Position numbers and translations under genes: made by a program
Shown here: positions 21,047 to 34,700 of the stretch, in pieces
How positions within the stretch are numbered: position 1 is the stretch's first letter
Layout: each line of letters begins with the position of its first letter
The notes under the pieces: model-generated
The model's input: only the letters and a program-made list of their open reading frames with translations
The model's database searches: none
Told to the model about the DNA's origin: nothing
Assembly: GCA_948470475.1 (NCBI GenBank)
Contig: OX419338.1
Coordinates: 27,915,717 to 27,979,716, forward strand
Length of the DNA: 64,000 nucleotides
DNA from: Galaxea fascicularis
Taxonomy: Eukaryota > Cnidaria > Anthozoa > Scleractinia > Euphylliidae
Reading direction: 5' to 3'

Positions 21047-22737
21047 GTTGTAATATCTATATCGAAATTAAGGTGGCGATTTCCGTAAAATAAGGACAGC
21101 TAAACTCAACAATATTTCCCCATTGTTGTCACGCTGTCCTCGCTTGCTTATCGCATGGAACGTCACGCCAGTTCGAGTTAAAATCGTACGATCATTTTTT
21201 CCTTGCCACACGGTAGATATGTGGATGTAACGAGCATTTTGCAACATCTTGACTCTTTTGTCTCCAAAAGAAACGTTATCTGCCATCTGAAATAGAGCAG
21301 TAGAGAGATGGACTACTACAGCGCAAGGCAGATTCCTGTTTAGTTTAAAGCAACTACGAGCTTGGTTTCTAGATCTGATCCTCATTTCAGTTTGTAACAA
21401 AGTCTGGGGCAAACCAATTCAATGACCATTATGTATACAGCAGGGTATGATGTTTGATACCCCACGGCCTTTAACGCCTATCAAAACGACGCGATGGCAA
21501 TTGGTTCCGGCCAAGATGACGCTTCCTCCTCCCCAGGGGAAATTCGCTGTACCTACTAAGGGATTTACCTTTGTCAATTCTTTACAACACCAAAAGATAG
21601 ATTAAACCACACTACCGATTGTGAAAACGTTTGGGTGATTCCAGTTTTGAGCACGAAATTGTTCTCAATGGTTCATATTACGTATTTTGCGTTTTACGAA
21701 AAAAGTTTACTTTCATAGTTCATACGAAAGAAATCAGTTTCAGTAAGTAATCGAAAGACACCGGGAAAACCAACAACAGAGACTGTAACACTATCATTAC
21801 CCGTCGAGACGAATGTTCCTTTTAAACAGACGCTCAAGAACTTTTGAAGGCCACCCAAACATACACGTTGCGTTTGCTTGAAGAGACCCGGTCTAGTGTG
21901 ATCGCACACTTTATGAACACGCATATGCATTTTATTATTTGCATGCCCAACGAGAAACAAGGTGCCTTAATTTTTTTTCCCGCACCTGTGTGTGGCCGGA
22001 TAAGGATGGTTCACATCGTGAAAGTAGAATCATGCACGGTATTGCAACTACGCGATAGAAGAAGAAAAGGTTTTTATCTGGGTCCATCAGTGTTATCCAA
22101 AAACGAAACTAGGCCAGGGCAAAAAACGTTTTTTATTCCACTTGTCCATTGGACGAGTAACATACAGATTTTAGTCGTCCGAAAGTTAAATTTATTCGTC
22201 ATACTCAATTCAGGGAAATGCGTGGGAACTCAGGCCTCAGTAGAAAACAATGTGTTTTTCGGCAAATTCTACTCGTCCCATCGGACAAGTGCTTTTGGAA
22301 ATATACTCGTCCGAGATACGAGAGTACTCGTCTCCGACGGGCGGACAAGTGGAGGCTTTTTGCCCTGTTAAGGGAGTGACCTCTTTGAAAGATGCGTGGT
22401 TACCCACAATTAAATTTAAAATTCCAATAGCCTCTACAAAGATCTCAGTGATTTTCCTACATACAGCTACATGTAGCATAAATACCACAGTATTGGAAGA
22501 CACCACCCTTAACATATAGCATTTTATTTTTTATATTTTCTTAAATATTTTGACTTGCGCGTATTTAAGACTTACTATGATCAAAACTCTTTTTCAGAAC
22601 TTTGTTTATACAAGTTTTGACTGTTTGGTTTTGATCTAGCTTCAGGGCAAAATGAAGCACCACGATCTTGCTTCCATGCCCTAAAGCAAGTAATTCTGAT
22701 CTGAATTCTGCTCTAATCTCACCCCGATCATGCTCAA
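21047..22737. other. Spacer between MITE and ABCG 3' end
   Basis: Open frames at 21068-21412 (-) and 21844-22371 (+) have no domain I recognise. Words ACTTGTCC and GGACAAGTG recur inverted between 22140 and 22350, suggesting a degenerate element. I see nothing else. Confidence 0.4.
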
Positions 22738-25700
22738 TCACTTCGGTTTGTGCAGGAAGCGAAGACTGAGGTAAGTTAATACCCTGAACACAACGATAAA
22801 CAGCAGAAGCACTGCAACGTTCTCGCCCACAGTTCTTGATACGTTCAGTTTCTCCAAGACGTCTCTACCCTGAATGGCGGTTCCATTGTTCTTGCACACT
22901 GCATAGGCCGAGTCAAACGCGGCGCAACTGAAGACAAAGAGAAACAAAAACTTACCTTTCGGGTAAATTGTACATTGCACTGGCTTCATTTTTCATCCGG
23001 AACTAAATTTAGTTTATTGCGTCAGTACTCTCTGACAATCTAGAACGTCAAAATGTCTAAAACTATATATAATAAGGAAATACAGTTCTTCAAAATTAAT
23101 TCGTAAGCTCCGTTGTTGTATCCTTTATACCAGAGAAAACAAGGTTCGCTTTTATACCTTAATTAGACAACGACTTGCAAATATACTTGAGATGCTGTAC
23201 GTCATTTGGCCTTTAATGATGTTTCCATGATCTTCCACTTTCTCTCCTTCTCCCCCTCTTATCAAAGTTGATAACAGTGCGACACCATGCTCGAAACCTT
23301 GAGGAACAACATTAAAAGGGGGAGAGGGAGGGGGTGTGTATTGTATCTCACAGATTTCTTACAGAAGCGTTTAGAGAAAGAAAAGATGTTTTTGATTGCG
23401 AATGTCTCAACAATTTTGTAACTGATTGTAGCTTCATTGTTCATCCGGAACAAACAACATCAAATAAGCAGACCCCCTGTCAGTATCAGAGAGCTGAAAC
23501 AACGACGAGAACATCACAAAACAATAGGTTTAATGAGAAGCACGCCGTTTCTTCTAATTCCTCTCCCAGTTCACTCACATTTATAAGTTGAACATGTTGG
23601 AAGAATCGCGAGAGTTCCAACAACGAAAACTTATATTCTGAATGGCTGTTTCGTTTTCGTTGCGCGGTGAAGCTCCCTAAAAGTGAATTTTGCACAAGAA
23701 CTATGAAAAGTCAACCAACTGGGAAGTGAACCAACGCGAAAGGCGAATGGTTTCACAGGAAAGCGGTCTCTACTGCCTTGTATAACGTTTGACTGGTTGA
23801 CACCCTTTAGCGCCCAAGATCTGATTATTAATTCTCATTTCTAGCTGCTATACAGTTCCTTATACATTAGTTAAGAGAATCAAGATATCAAGATAACACT
23901 CTCTGGTTGATAAGTTTGTCTAATCTCATCACCTGTCTGCTGGACAATGTATTGATGTTGTAGGAAGAAGTTACACGCTACTCACGTCTGGGAGTTAAAG
24001 GATTAAGTTAACTACAATCATGGACAAAAGTCTTGGGACAAATTTACGCTTGTGGCGCTTTTTCACACGCGCCAAACAAACAGTCACGCGCGAATTCATC
24101 TACACTTCTACACTTGCTCAGCCCCTCCTCCCACCCTCCCCTACAATGTTGGACACGTGTACACGCTCTTTCTCCAGAGTTTCAACATTGTATTGGGGGG
24201 GGGACAACGCATTTTGAACGGATAACAGTGCTTTTTTAAAACTCCGTTTTAAAAACACAGAAAATTAATGCAATTACACAAGTGTCCCAAGGAATTTTGT
24301 CCACCATTGTACGTTATGGACTTCTCTGCGTCAAAGAGAAAAAAAGCTCCCTCACCTAAATGCAGGAGAAGCAGCAAACTCTATGCTGAGAGACGCGTCG
24401 TAAGAATACGTCAAGTAAGCAAGGTACTGGAACCAGGACAACCACGAAGGTATGTGCTTCTGATAAAATCCACCCAACAACATGCAGGTCAGGCCATAAA
24501 CCGCCGCACACACGATTGATTTCTTAAAGTCCATCACTGTAGCGCCGATACACAGACCTACAGACTGAACAAGAAAGTTGCGTTGTCGGCATGGTTTACT
24601 TACAGCGGTGAGCAGGAGACAAGCACTCTGCAGTTATCCTCGTTTTGAAAGCCTTTCAGATGGTTAACCCAGCAATTCGTTCGTGCGTGCGTGCGTGCGT
24701 GCGTGCGTTCGTGCGTACGTCCTTGCGTGTGTTCTTTTGTTCGTTCGTTCGTTCGCTCACTAGTTCGTTATCTGGGTGTTTTTCCTTCCTTCTAAATACC
24801 AAACGATAAAGTAGACTCATTCTCTATATTACGGCCAGGCTTTCAGGTTATAGGCTAACTTGAGGAAATTGTACCACCTTCACGGGTACGCTGACCTCTT
24901 CATTTAATTTCATATTTCGACATAGTATAATTATGATAATACTGAAACGATTCGGGTGATTTGTGAAAACAAATTCCTGCAAGGGAATCACCTTAGCATT
25001 TACTTACCTGGCCTACAATAGCTGTTAACAAGAGACAACAGAGCATGGTCAGGAAAGCTTCGCTTCTGTTCAGTCCTGCCATCCAATACACGATGATTAA
25101 GAACAGGGTGGGCTGACAGATGACCAGCGGTAACTCGCTGAAGAGCTTAGCTAGGTAGTATGCAGACAGTCTGTAATACCCAGCAGCTCGCTCTTTATTT
25201 ACTACCGTCCTCTCGTTTGGAACTGAAATGAGGATAAAACGATATATTTTATTGGAGTGTAGAATCATTAGATAATTAAAGACGGGTACGCATAAGAGAC
25301 CGTTCATTTTTTTATGGGACAGGGGGGCCTGGTGGAATTTGTCGGGGGGGGGGAGACGTCAAAAATGGCTTTTAAGGGGGGACTGCCAAACAAAAAAGAA
25401 AAGGGGAAAGCGCGGGAAGGGGGAGAGGGGGCCGAGGGAAATTCTGAGATAAAAAAAAGTGGAAAAATAACTAGTGTAAGTTATCTTGGAGGAGGGGGAG
25501 GGGAATCGCATTCAGCGCACATTATACATGTACCTGTGACTAGCAATGTCACCTTCAAGTAAACTAATCCATAAATAATCAGCTAGAGCGGTTTTCAGTT
25601 GCGTGTCATAAAACCAAAACCAACTAATTACCCTGACCAATCCAGCGGACGCAAACAATCCAATGAACCAATCAGGATACGAAGCAACTGCATGCAGCTG

Positions 25701-28700
25701 GCGCCAAGCGCGGGAAAATGTGCGCGTGCAACTCGCGATTAGTTTTGACATCTCATTGGTTGAAAAAGTGACGCGTTTTGCTGGCCAAATCAGGGAGTGA
25801 AGCAATATAAAACCAAAGCAAACGCAATTTACTTTCGACACTTAACTGATAACTGCTCCAGTGTACGTGCTAATATGAATACTTACATGACATCAGCGAC
25901 TGGAACATTGGAGTAAAATTCCAGTACACAAATATGAAAAAGAGCTGAAAAGGAAACAGAAATCCAGGAGATTTTACTCAAAGAAAACGTTTTAATCACA
26001 ATAGGCATTTTAGTTAACAATGCTAAAGGCCAAAAACAGTAACAGCCATTGGATTAAACTTCCACAAGTTTTCCCTTTGTAACTGCAATTGTCATAAAAC
26101 GAAGCCTCTTTAAGAAGCAAAATTTGTTGTAAGAGCTGTCATTACCCAACATAATCACTCCACTTGCGACATCGATGTGGATCTAAATGAAAGTTGTTAG
26201 GGTGAATATACATGATTGTGAAGTATTGTTGTAGATTGAGTGATTCTGTTCAACAATACATCACAGATAACATCAAAATGAGGTAAGAACAAAAAAATTA
26301 CACACGAGGCGATAGCCTCAAATTTTGAAGTCTTCTGTTATCTATTACTGAAAAGATGCCCATCAACAAGGAATCTATTCGTTTTATATAATAACTGAAT
26401 CAGTTTCGTTCGTTCAGCGGCGCTCGACTAAGATTGTGTGAGTCATTTTCTACAAAGAAACGTGTTTCTATTTCTTATTCTTCTTGCTTTTGGAATTCAT
26501 CCACAGCCTCGACAAGACGTTTCTCTACTCCTTCGTTCGCCCAATCTGGTAATATAGCCTCAAAATTTTCAAAACGTTCCGCCATTAACAAAACCGAGAG
26601 AAAAAGTTTTTATTGATGATGTTATCTGTGCGTCTGTCCTCCAGTGCATCACAAAGAATCATTCAAAATACACGCATAAGGCTCTTATTATATAAATCCC
26701 AGTTGTTCAAAGAACGGATAATGTTCTCCAGAGTATACGGCGCCATCCGACAGATAAACTTGTCTTTAGCTGCAATAAATTTTATCCACCGGATAGCGAT
26801 TTATCCGCTGGAAAATGTATCCGCTATTTGAACGACTGACGACAGAAACATCATCTTAATAACGACAATTTCGAGAATAATTCAAGCAATCGCAAAAAAT
26901 CACATACCAGGGCATATCTGTCGGGAATGCTTTCCTCTTTGTATGGAACTTGGAACCAAATGAGCCCTGATATTATAGCAAGGAGGGCGTTCTGCAATAA
27001 CATAGGAGATGCAATTACACTGTGGTTAAAGTACAGGACAGCAGGCCGTTACACTAGAGTATCTCTTGCACGGTGTTCACCTTTTAATGAAAATACAGTG
27101 CTTTAAAAGAAGAAACTTGTTGTACTGCATTGTTGTTTTGGGGTATGGTAATGTATGATAACGAATTTGAAACAAAGGGAAATAAAATTCAAACCAAGGA
27201 TAAAATTGAACCTCAACATGTAATTATATCAAATAACATTAGAAACCTGAGTTGGTGAATATACAACTTACCATAACACTATAGCTCTAACCGCTGCTAA
27301 TTTGAAACAAAGGGTGCTCCGTGCCGAAACCAGTGAGTGAGGCGGTCCATGGACCAGTCCTATGGATTGGTCCATGGATCCGTTAATGCCTTTTTTCAGC
27401 ACCTACCTGAACGAAGTTTAGCTTAGAGAGAACATCAGGCTTGGATTGCTTGAAAGTCCTGACCATCAAAACCGAAAACTGCGTCCAGAAACTTGTGGCC
27501 CAAGAAGTGGAAATGTCACCATACAGAGCGGGATGACCTTCATCTTCGTCGTGATCTTGGACATCAATTTTGGTGTAATCCTGTGAAGTGCTTCGTGAGT
27601 AAGCGACAATGGCAACATTAAAGTCCGCAGAAGATAACCGCACCTCTGTATGAACTGGAGAAGGAAGGTTATTGTCTGAAGATTTACTGAGCGTCCTTCT
27701 CCATGGGATTTTTGAGTGTGAAGGTTTTGGAGTTGGAATAAGAGGAATAGAGCTCTCGTTGGCGTGTGACTTAGCTTGTCCATTTGGAATCAAGTCAACT
27801 GTTTCGCTTTCCACTTCCGTTTCAGTTCTGCTGTCGGGCCTTGGAGTAACTTCAGGTGAATCATCATCAGCTGTGTCAGAAGAGCTGTCTGTCTCACTGT
27901 CTTTGTGATCCACCTCAGAGTTACTTTCTTTCCCTCCTTCTTTTACAGCGACTTCAGAGCTCACATCCGGTGTCTCGTCAGTATTCTCTAAAGGTACTGC
28001 TGTTGGGGTTTCATCTTTTCCCCCGTTTTCAGGGGTCGGGCTTGGAGTTTCGAACCGTGGTACTTCATTCTCACGATGCACTTTCTTCTGATGTCTTTTT
28101 CGCCTGCAAAAGACAAACTGGCGGTTTTAGCAACTGGAAGTCGTAGTCTCAATGGTTACAAGTACATGACTGCATAATTTCAGAGGTGAACAGATCTAGA
28201 GTTACTAGCAATCTGATTGCTTGAGTGGTTCCTTTATGACGTTATTTTCACCGCCAAAGCAAAACAAAATGGCGGGGTCCCCACAGGCGCATGAGACCTT
28301 TAAGGCGAAAATAACATTTCACAGATGAAGAAAATAATTATAACCATCTTATGTCTAATATTATGCCGTCTTTTTTTTTTTTCTATTTCTTCAAAAGTGC
28401 CTGGAGTGCATTTTTGCATGTGACCCTCTAGCTTTACTCAGTCAAAAAACAACACCCTGGATTTTTCCCACTGGTTTGCATTTTTTTTTTTTGAGAAAAA
28501 AAAAGAGGCCAGAGAAGACCTTTTATGCCATCCAGGATAAAGGATAGAGAGAAAGATGATGAGTATCAAAGTAGTACAACAGACGATGCTTTGGAGTTTG
28601 TCCACTTGGTAAATTAAAATTAAGTGTTGCTGTGAGCAAATTGGATTCAAAGGGTGTCTGGTGCCCTCTCTTTTGCATGTGGACTCATTATATCAATCGA

Positions 28701-31700
28701 TGCAAAACACTGCCCTACTGGTGACTCAGCAGCCCAAAATTTCGAAAGGTTTTCACTCCTTTTCTGAAAAAGAATGTCTCAAAATTGACGGAATAATCAC
28801 GACTCAGTTCAAATTCAGCTGATAGCTTTACACTCAAGTCATAGGAATAATATTGTACAGTGTGTATAAAAAATGTCACAAAAACAGACGTCTGCCAGGG
28901 TGTACATGTATAATATAACCCTTCTTCAGAGTCAAAGAAAACTGCAAGAATGGGCACTTGGATGTTAGAAATACTGTGACCGGTGGAGTTCACATGTTAT
29001 GCCACAGGATACCCAGGTATGTAGTGGAACACCTTGACTCACCTTTCAGCCCACCCATTCAGGATCATTTCTTGGACTTTATTTCCTTCCGTGACCTTTT
29101 CCACTGACATAACATAAAAAAACACAAAAATAAATTTAATCAGTCTCATTGCAAACTTATTTTCTTCAAATATCATATTACATTGTAGTTTTACAGTTGC
29201 AGATTTTTTAGCATTGTGTACTCACAAATAAAATCAGCTGGGTTAAAATGAGCATCACAGACCAAGCCAATACTCTCAAAGAAATCAAGGACTCTGCTGG
29301 CTTTGCCATAAAAGGCTACCTGTTGCCAAAAGAAAATCATATTATTTATTAAGGCCCAGGTCAAACACTGTACTTCACATGAATGAGCCGAACTAAACTC
29401 AGTCATTAAGTTCATGTGAAATACAACGTTTGGCTCAATTAAGTTTGACTGAATTCATCTGGATCGGTTGAGGCGTTCTTCATGGCTGGAGAGGTAGGAA
29501 TAACAGCTGAACTAAGAGTTTGGGTCAAATGCCGACCTTCACATGAACCAAAACAAAATCATGTTAATGAATATCAATGTATAAGTCAGCCTCAATCTGT
29601 TAATTTTCATGATCCAGTTATAAAGGTCAGCAGAAGTAAGTTCAACATTCACTCAACAGGCAAACATAACTAATTTGGGCCGACCTAAACTGCAATTAAG
29701 TGTGGCTCATTTAAAATACGCCATTTGACCTGGGCCTAACTTTTAACCTGCTAAAAAAATGTTTCACCAACTGTCAGATAGTGTACACATGTAGCGTACG
29801 AGAATAATAGTCCATAACATAACGACATAACAATGTAACAAGAGAAAACAATGTTAACAGGAACTTGTGAAGCATGAATGAATCACATCAAATATAACTT
29901 GAAAAACTACCAAAAAGGCACTGAAGTTACTTAAAGACCCATCATTGCCAATTATGCTTCACGCGCCTCTGTTGTTGCTTTGGTTTTCATGGGAATGAGG
30001 CATCAATTGTTTTCAAGTGATCACAGCACACAGGGCACAATGGGCATTACTGGGTCTTTAAAAAGAATTCATTTTGATACAATTCAATAATGAATTTTAC
30101 GGCATCCTACTGATGAACAGTTGCAGCACGTAGATATATATTTTGGTAACTACTACAATTTGCAGTCTGTCCACTTTGAATTGAAATGTTTTGAATTCTT
30201 GAAGTAAGTTTGTCACCTGTCCTCCACACAGCAGTAGAACCTTGTCAAACATGTAAAAGATCTGACTTGATGGCTGATGTATGGAGGCTACTATTGTTTT
30301 CCTTTCTCTTGCAGCAAATGTCTTCAGAGTTGAAATAAGGTTCAAAGCATTGCTGGAGTCCAAACCAGATGTTGGTTCCTGTGCAAAGATTACAATCATA
30401 TATTTAACAGGGTATGATTAACACCTAAAAAAAATAATTATTTCTATTATGACACAAAGCTTCAAAGATAATCATTACCAGAAACAAATCTCCACAGCAC
30501 TACCAACTGATTATGATATAAAAATATGGGTCAGTTTATAGTACATGATTGAAACATGTACCTAAATGTACACCTGTATATACATGTTGTATGCTAATTC
30601 TAACTTTTTAGTAACTTGAGTATATTGCTTATTGCATGCTTACTTACATCAAGAAAAATCAAAGATGGATTTGTTATCAGTTCAGAACCAATATTTGCTC
30701 GTTTTTTCTCCCCTGCGGCAAAAAAAAAAACACAGGATATATTGATTAAAACAATTTAAACAAGTTGAAATTCAAATAACTATTACTGTAATAAGACATT
30801 TGATTGAATTCCAGAAAATTCAGTAGGCAATATTCCTAAACAATTTTATCACTATCTGACACAGTACATTTTCACACAAATGTTTACAAAAAAAAAGTGA
30901 GTGGGTGCCATTAAGCACTGTACCTCCAGATAATCCTCGCTCAAAAGGGCTTCCAATTTCTGCAAAAAAGTGATGCAAAATCACATATAGTTAACGTGGA
31001 GAACATCTTCAAGGGTTCTGTACACTGCACAGTACAATGTACATGTTCAGTAATCGGGAGGAATCGTTCAAGCTTTAATCATGTGCTCTGCATTTCCCCT
31101 CCATCCAGCGATTAATTCAAGCAGTCTGTGGTTGGCACTTCAAAGGTTAGTACACATATTGTACATACAAGGAATAATTTCTTATAATGTTAACACCAGA
31201 GTTGTTTCGAGGGAGTTTTCTTATTGTGATACTCAGATGTCATGTGTAACTTGAGACTCATAAACTTTCATTCAAAGTATGAAGACATTCGAGTTGATAC
31301 CATTGTTGCATTGGTTAAAGCCATTAAAACCGTGGATTCTGTGTTTATTGGGACGCAATAACCGAAAAAACAAGAGTAATGATCGAGGAACTAATGAATG
31401 ACAGTCAATTTCATAAAAACCGGATAACAGAAAGAATAACCTCTTAATTACACCAAGACCAAAATGTTAATTAACCTGACATTGTACATGTAGCAACAGC
31501 AAACTTCTTAATTGCAGCATACAAAATCTTGTAACTCTATGCTAACATCAAAGGGTGATTTTTAAAGACAGTTCGGTTGGGATCTCTGTAAAGAGACAAC
31601 CTTATTATGTTACTACTACTATCACTGGTTGATATTCTGAAAGGACTGTTTTAGATTTTAGTCAAGATATACTCACTTGTGTCCATGCATTTCCTGACAT

Positions 31701-34700
31701 CTAGGTTGTCAACTATCTCCTCCACCTGAGATCAAACAAGATATTGACTCTGGCCACGCCTCATAAAAGTCAGTCTAGTCTAGGATTTCTATCAAGTGGG
31801 GCAAAACAGTTTCTGGGGGAGAGTTTTTTTTTAATCGTTTAAATAGTGAATATAAAAACCTTATTAAGCACTTAAAAATTTAATAAATTATTGGTAAAAT
31901 TATGCAGCTATTCATCCTCTTTCCAAGAAACCTCAAGACTGCATGGTAACCATATTGCTGCATTCACATTCAAGACATGGAGTCCACACTGGCCTATTTG
32001 CATTTTGGTTGTTGTTTATTGTTAAAAAACAACTAGGACAAATTAAGTTCTGGTGCTCAAAAAATATGGCATATGCCAAAATGTCCTAGAAGACAAATGT
32101 GAAGGGGACAATTTTGCTCAAGCCACACCAATCCCACAATAGAGCGCTCCACATCAGACCTAGAAACTAACTGTCCTGCATGTGCTGTAAGTGTCTTTAG
32201 TTTCATGTACATGTATACATATATAAACACACACAAGTACCTTTTGTAACTTTTCAGCTTTTGAAAGAGTATCTGGTAAACGAAGCATTGCTGAAAACTG
32301 AGGAAAAAGAGAATTAATTTATTGATTAATGACATGCTTTTAAAAGATACATGTACACATGTCCATAACAGGAGGGCCACACATACAACTTGCAGTTTGA
32401 AACTTTTCACAAATTTAAAAAATTTATAGAACTTTATACATAGTACGCACTAAAATAAATTATTTTGATTTGTAGTTTGAAGTCAGTCCTTTACCGTAAG
32501 AGTTTCCCGAAGAGTGAGATGGGCAAAAAAGATGTCTTCTTGCAGAACATAACAAATCTTCTTCTTCAGTTTTTTGTTTAGCTGTGTTCTATTAAGAAGA
32601 ATTTCACCATCCTCAGGAGACAGCCTTCCAGCAAGAATGTTCAACAATGTTGTTTTGCCAGACCCTGTAAATAAAAAAGAGAGTTACAATATGAAGTAAT
32701 AATAATAATTGTTCAGTACAGATGAATTCTCTTACAGTGTACATGTATATAATTTTATTGTAAGGCATACATGATCATGTTAATAACATATTGTTTCTTT
32801 CATCTGCACTTAAGTTTTCATGACCAACGTTAAACAACCTGAGATGCCTCAGAACAAAGTCATCATCAGAGTCAAGCAAGTTAAAAGTCCATTTAACAGT
32901 TATGTGTTCGGTGAACTGCCCTTTGAGAAGAAGCAAGGTGTTTTGATGCAAATGTCTCTCATTCAAATGTGGACTAGTTAGCAACAGTTGCCATTTACAG
33001 TGCTTTCAATAAGATTTGAAATAGGTGGCTACCTCGGAACAGCACCCGCCGGAGTAATTTGAGAAGCCCAGGAGAATTTCAACCGAATTTTCGACTTGAA
33101 CGCGGTGAAATACCCGCCGACTTTCAACAGAATACCCGCCGGAGCTCCGGCGGGTGCCGGGTCCTATTGAAAGCACTGCATTTAATAACCCAATAACACA
33201 AAAATCTGACAGAGGTCTTCTTGCACTTCTTATACGTATGCCCTGGTAACAATTTTTTGGAATACCTTTTCTTGTATATCATTAGCATAACTTCAACAAG
33301 TCTGCTGAAAAAATTTAGAGAAACCACCACTAAAAGAACAGATGAAAACCATAGGTAAGACACGTTGAGAGAATAATTAACTCCTAGAGGTTTTGCAGAA
33401 CTGCAGAGTCATGAGTACTGGTAGACCAGGTGGAGTGTCATTGTGCCATAGCCTACAATTGGTAAGACAGGTTGAGAGAATAATTAACTCCTAGAGATTC
33501 ACAGAACTGCCAAGTTACGAGTACTGGTAGACTACGACAGGTACCATTGTGCCATTAAGCCTATGAATGGTCTTAAACACACATATGTTGGCTAACAAGG
33601 GGACAGACATACAACTTGCAGTTTGAAACTTTTCAAACTAGTACCCATATGCAAACTAGTGATCTAAAAGAACTGAATTGATCCATTCAAATCTGTACCA
33701 GGATGGCAGCCTAGTCCCTGGGCATTCCCTCTTGCCCCCTTGTGTGTGGGACGTCTGGGAAGGAGTGGGCGAGAGAATGCCTAGCAAATACTGCCAAAAT
33801 ACCCCTGATTTTAGCACAAAAAGCCCCTAGTTGAAATTTACTAATTTCCATGCCATATCGTGTGAAAGCTTCCTGCCAATGTGACAGTCCAGGATAATGG
33901 AAGTTTCCACAAACGATGGTAAGTTCTAACTATGTGGAATAACCAGTCCGTTATTTTGCATTGCTTTTCGGTTCAAAGTTCTGTCTAAAGTTACATGTAC
34001 TTCGCCGCACATGTTTTATCATGAGCACATTTCTTGTAGATTCAGAGAGGGAGACCATGTGCGATGTGGAGCTTGCCACCCATCCTTTGTGTAGCAACTT
34101 CAAAGGTATGTCATTTATTGTAATGTACAATCTTGTGCATATTTCAGTGCTGTTTATGGATCTGGCAGTATTTGCTAGGCGTTCTTGGTGAGTCTCTCCC
34201 GGTGACGTCACTACTGACAGTTGGGTTTGACTGAGCCAAGAATGCCTGGGGACTAGGCTGCCATGATAGGACTTTTGCAGGACAAGACCTCTAAAATCGT
34301 TCTGCCTGCACCACAAATTATAACCCGAAGCTTCTGGCATTCCATTTTGCCTGGCTCTATTTCAACATTTCAATGTAAAGTGTTTGCAAATGGCATTAAT
34401 TTTACTTATGATGTCTTACACTGTAGTTTTCAACATAACGATCAGCCTAGAAGCAATCCTTTAGCGAAGCACACAAAAGTTTTTAAAGTTTTTAAACTTG
34501 GTTTGACCTTAAAAGGTCAAAAACCAAGTCACAACAGCCACAACCTGACAAGTTGATCAAAACCAGTCATTAAAAGTGTAGTTGATAAGTTAATAATACT
34601 TGATATTTGCCGAAAACTCAATAATCAGTTTGGCCACAGAATAAATTAAACCAGTACCACCTCAAACGACTTTTTAAAGCTTTATGGAAGTTTAAACTGA

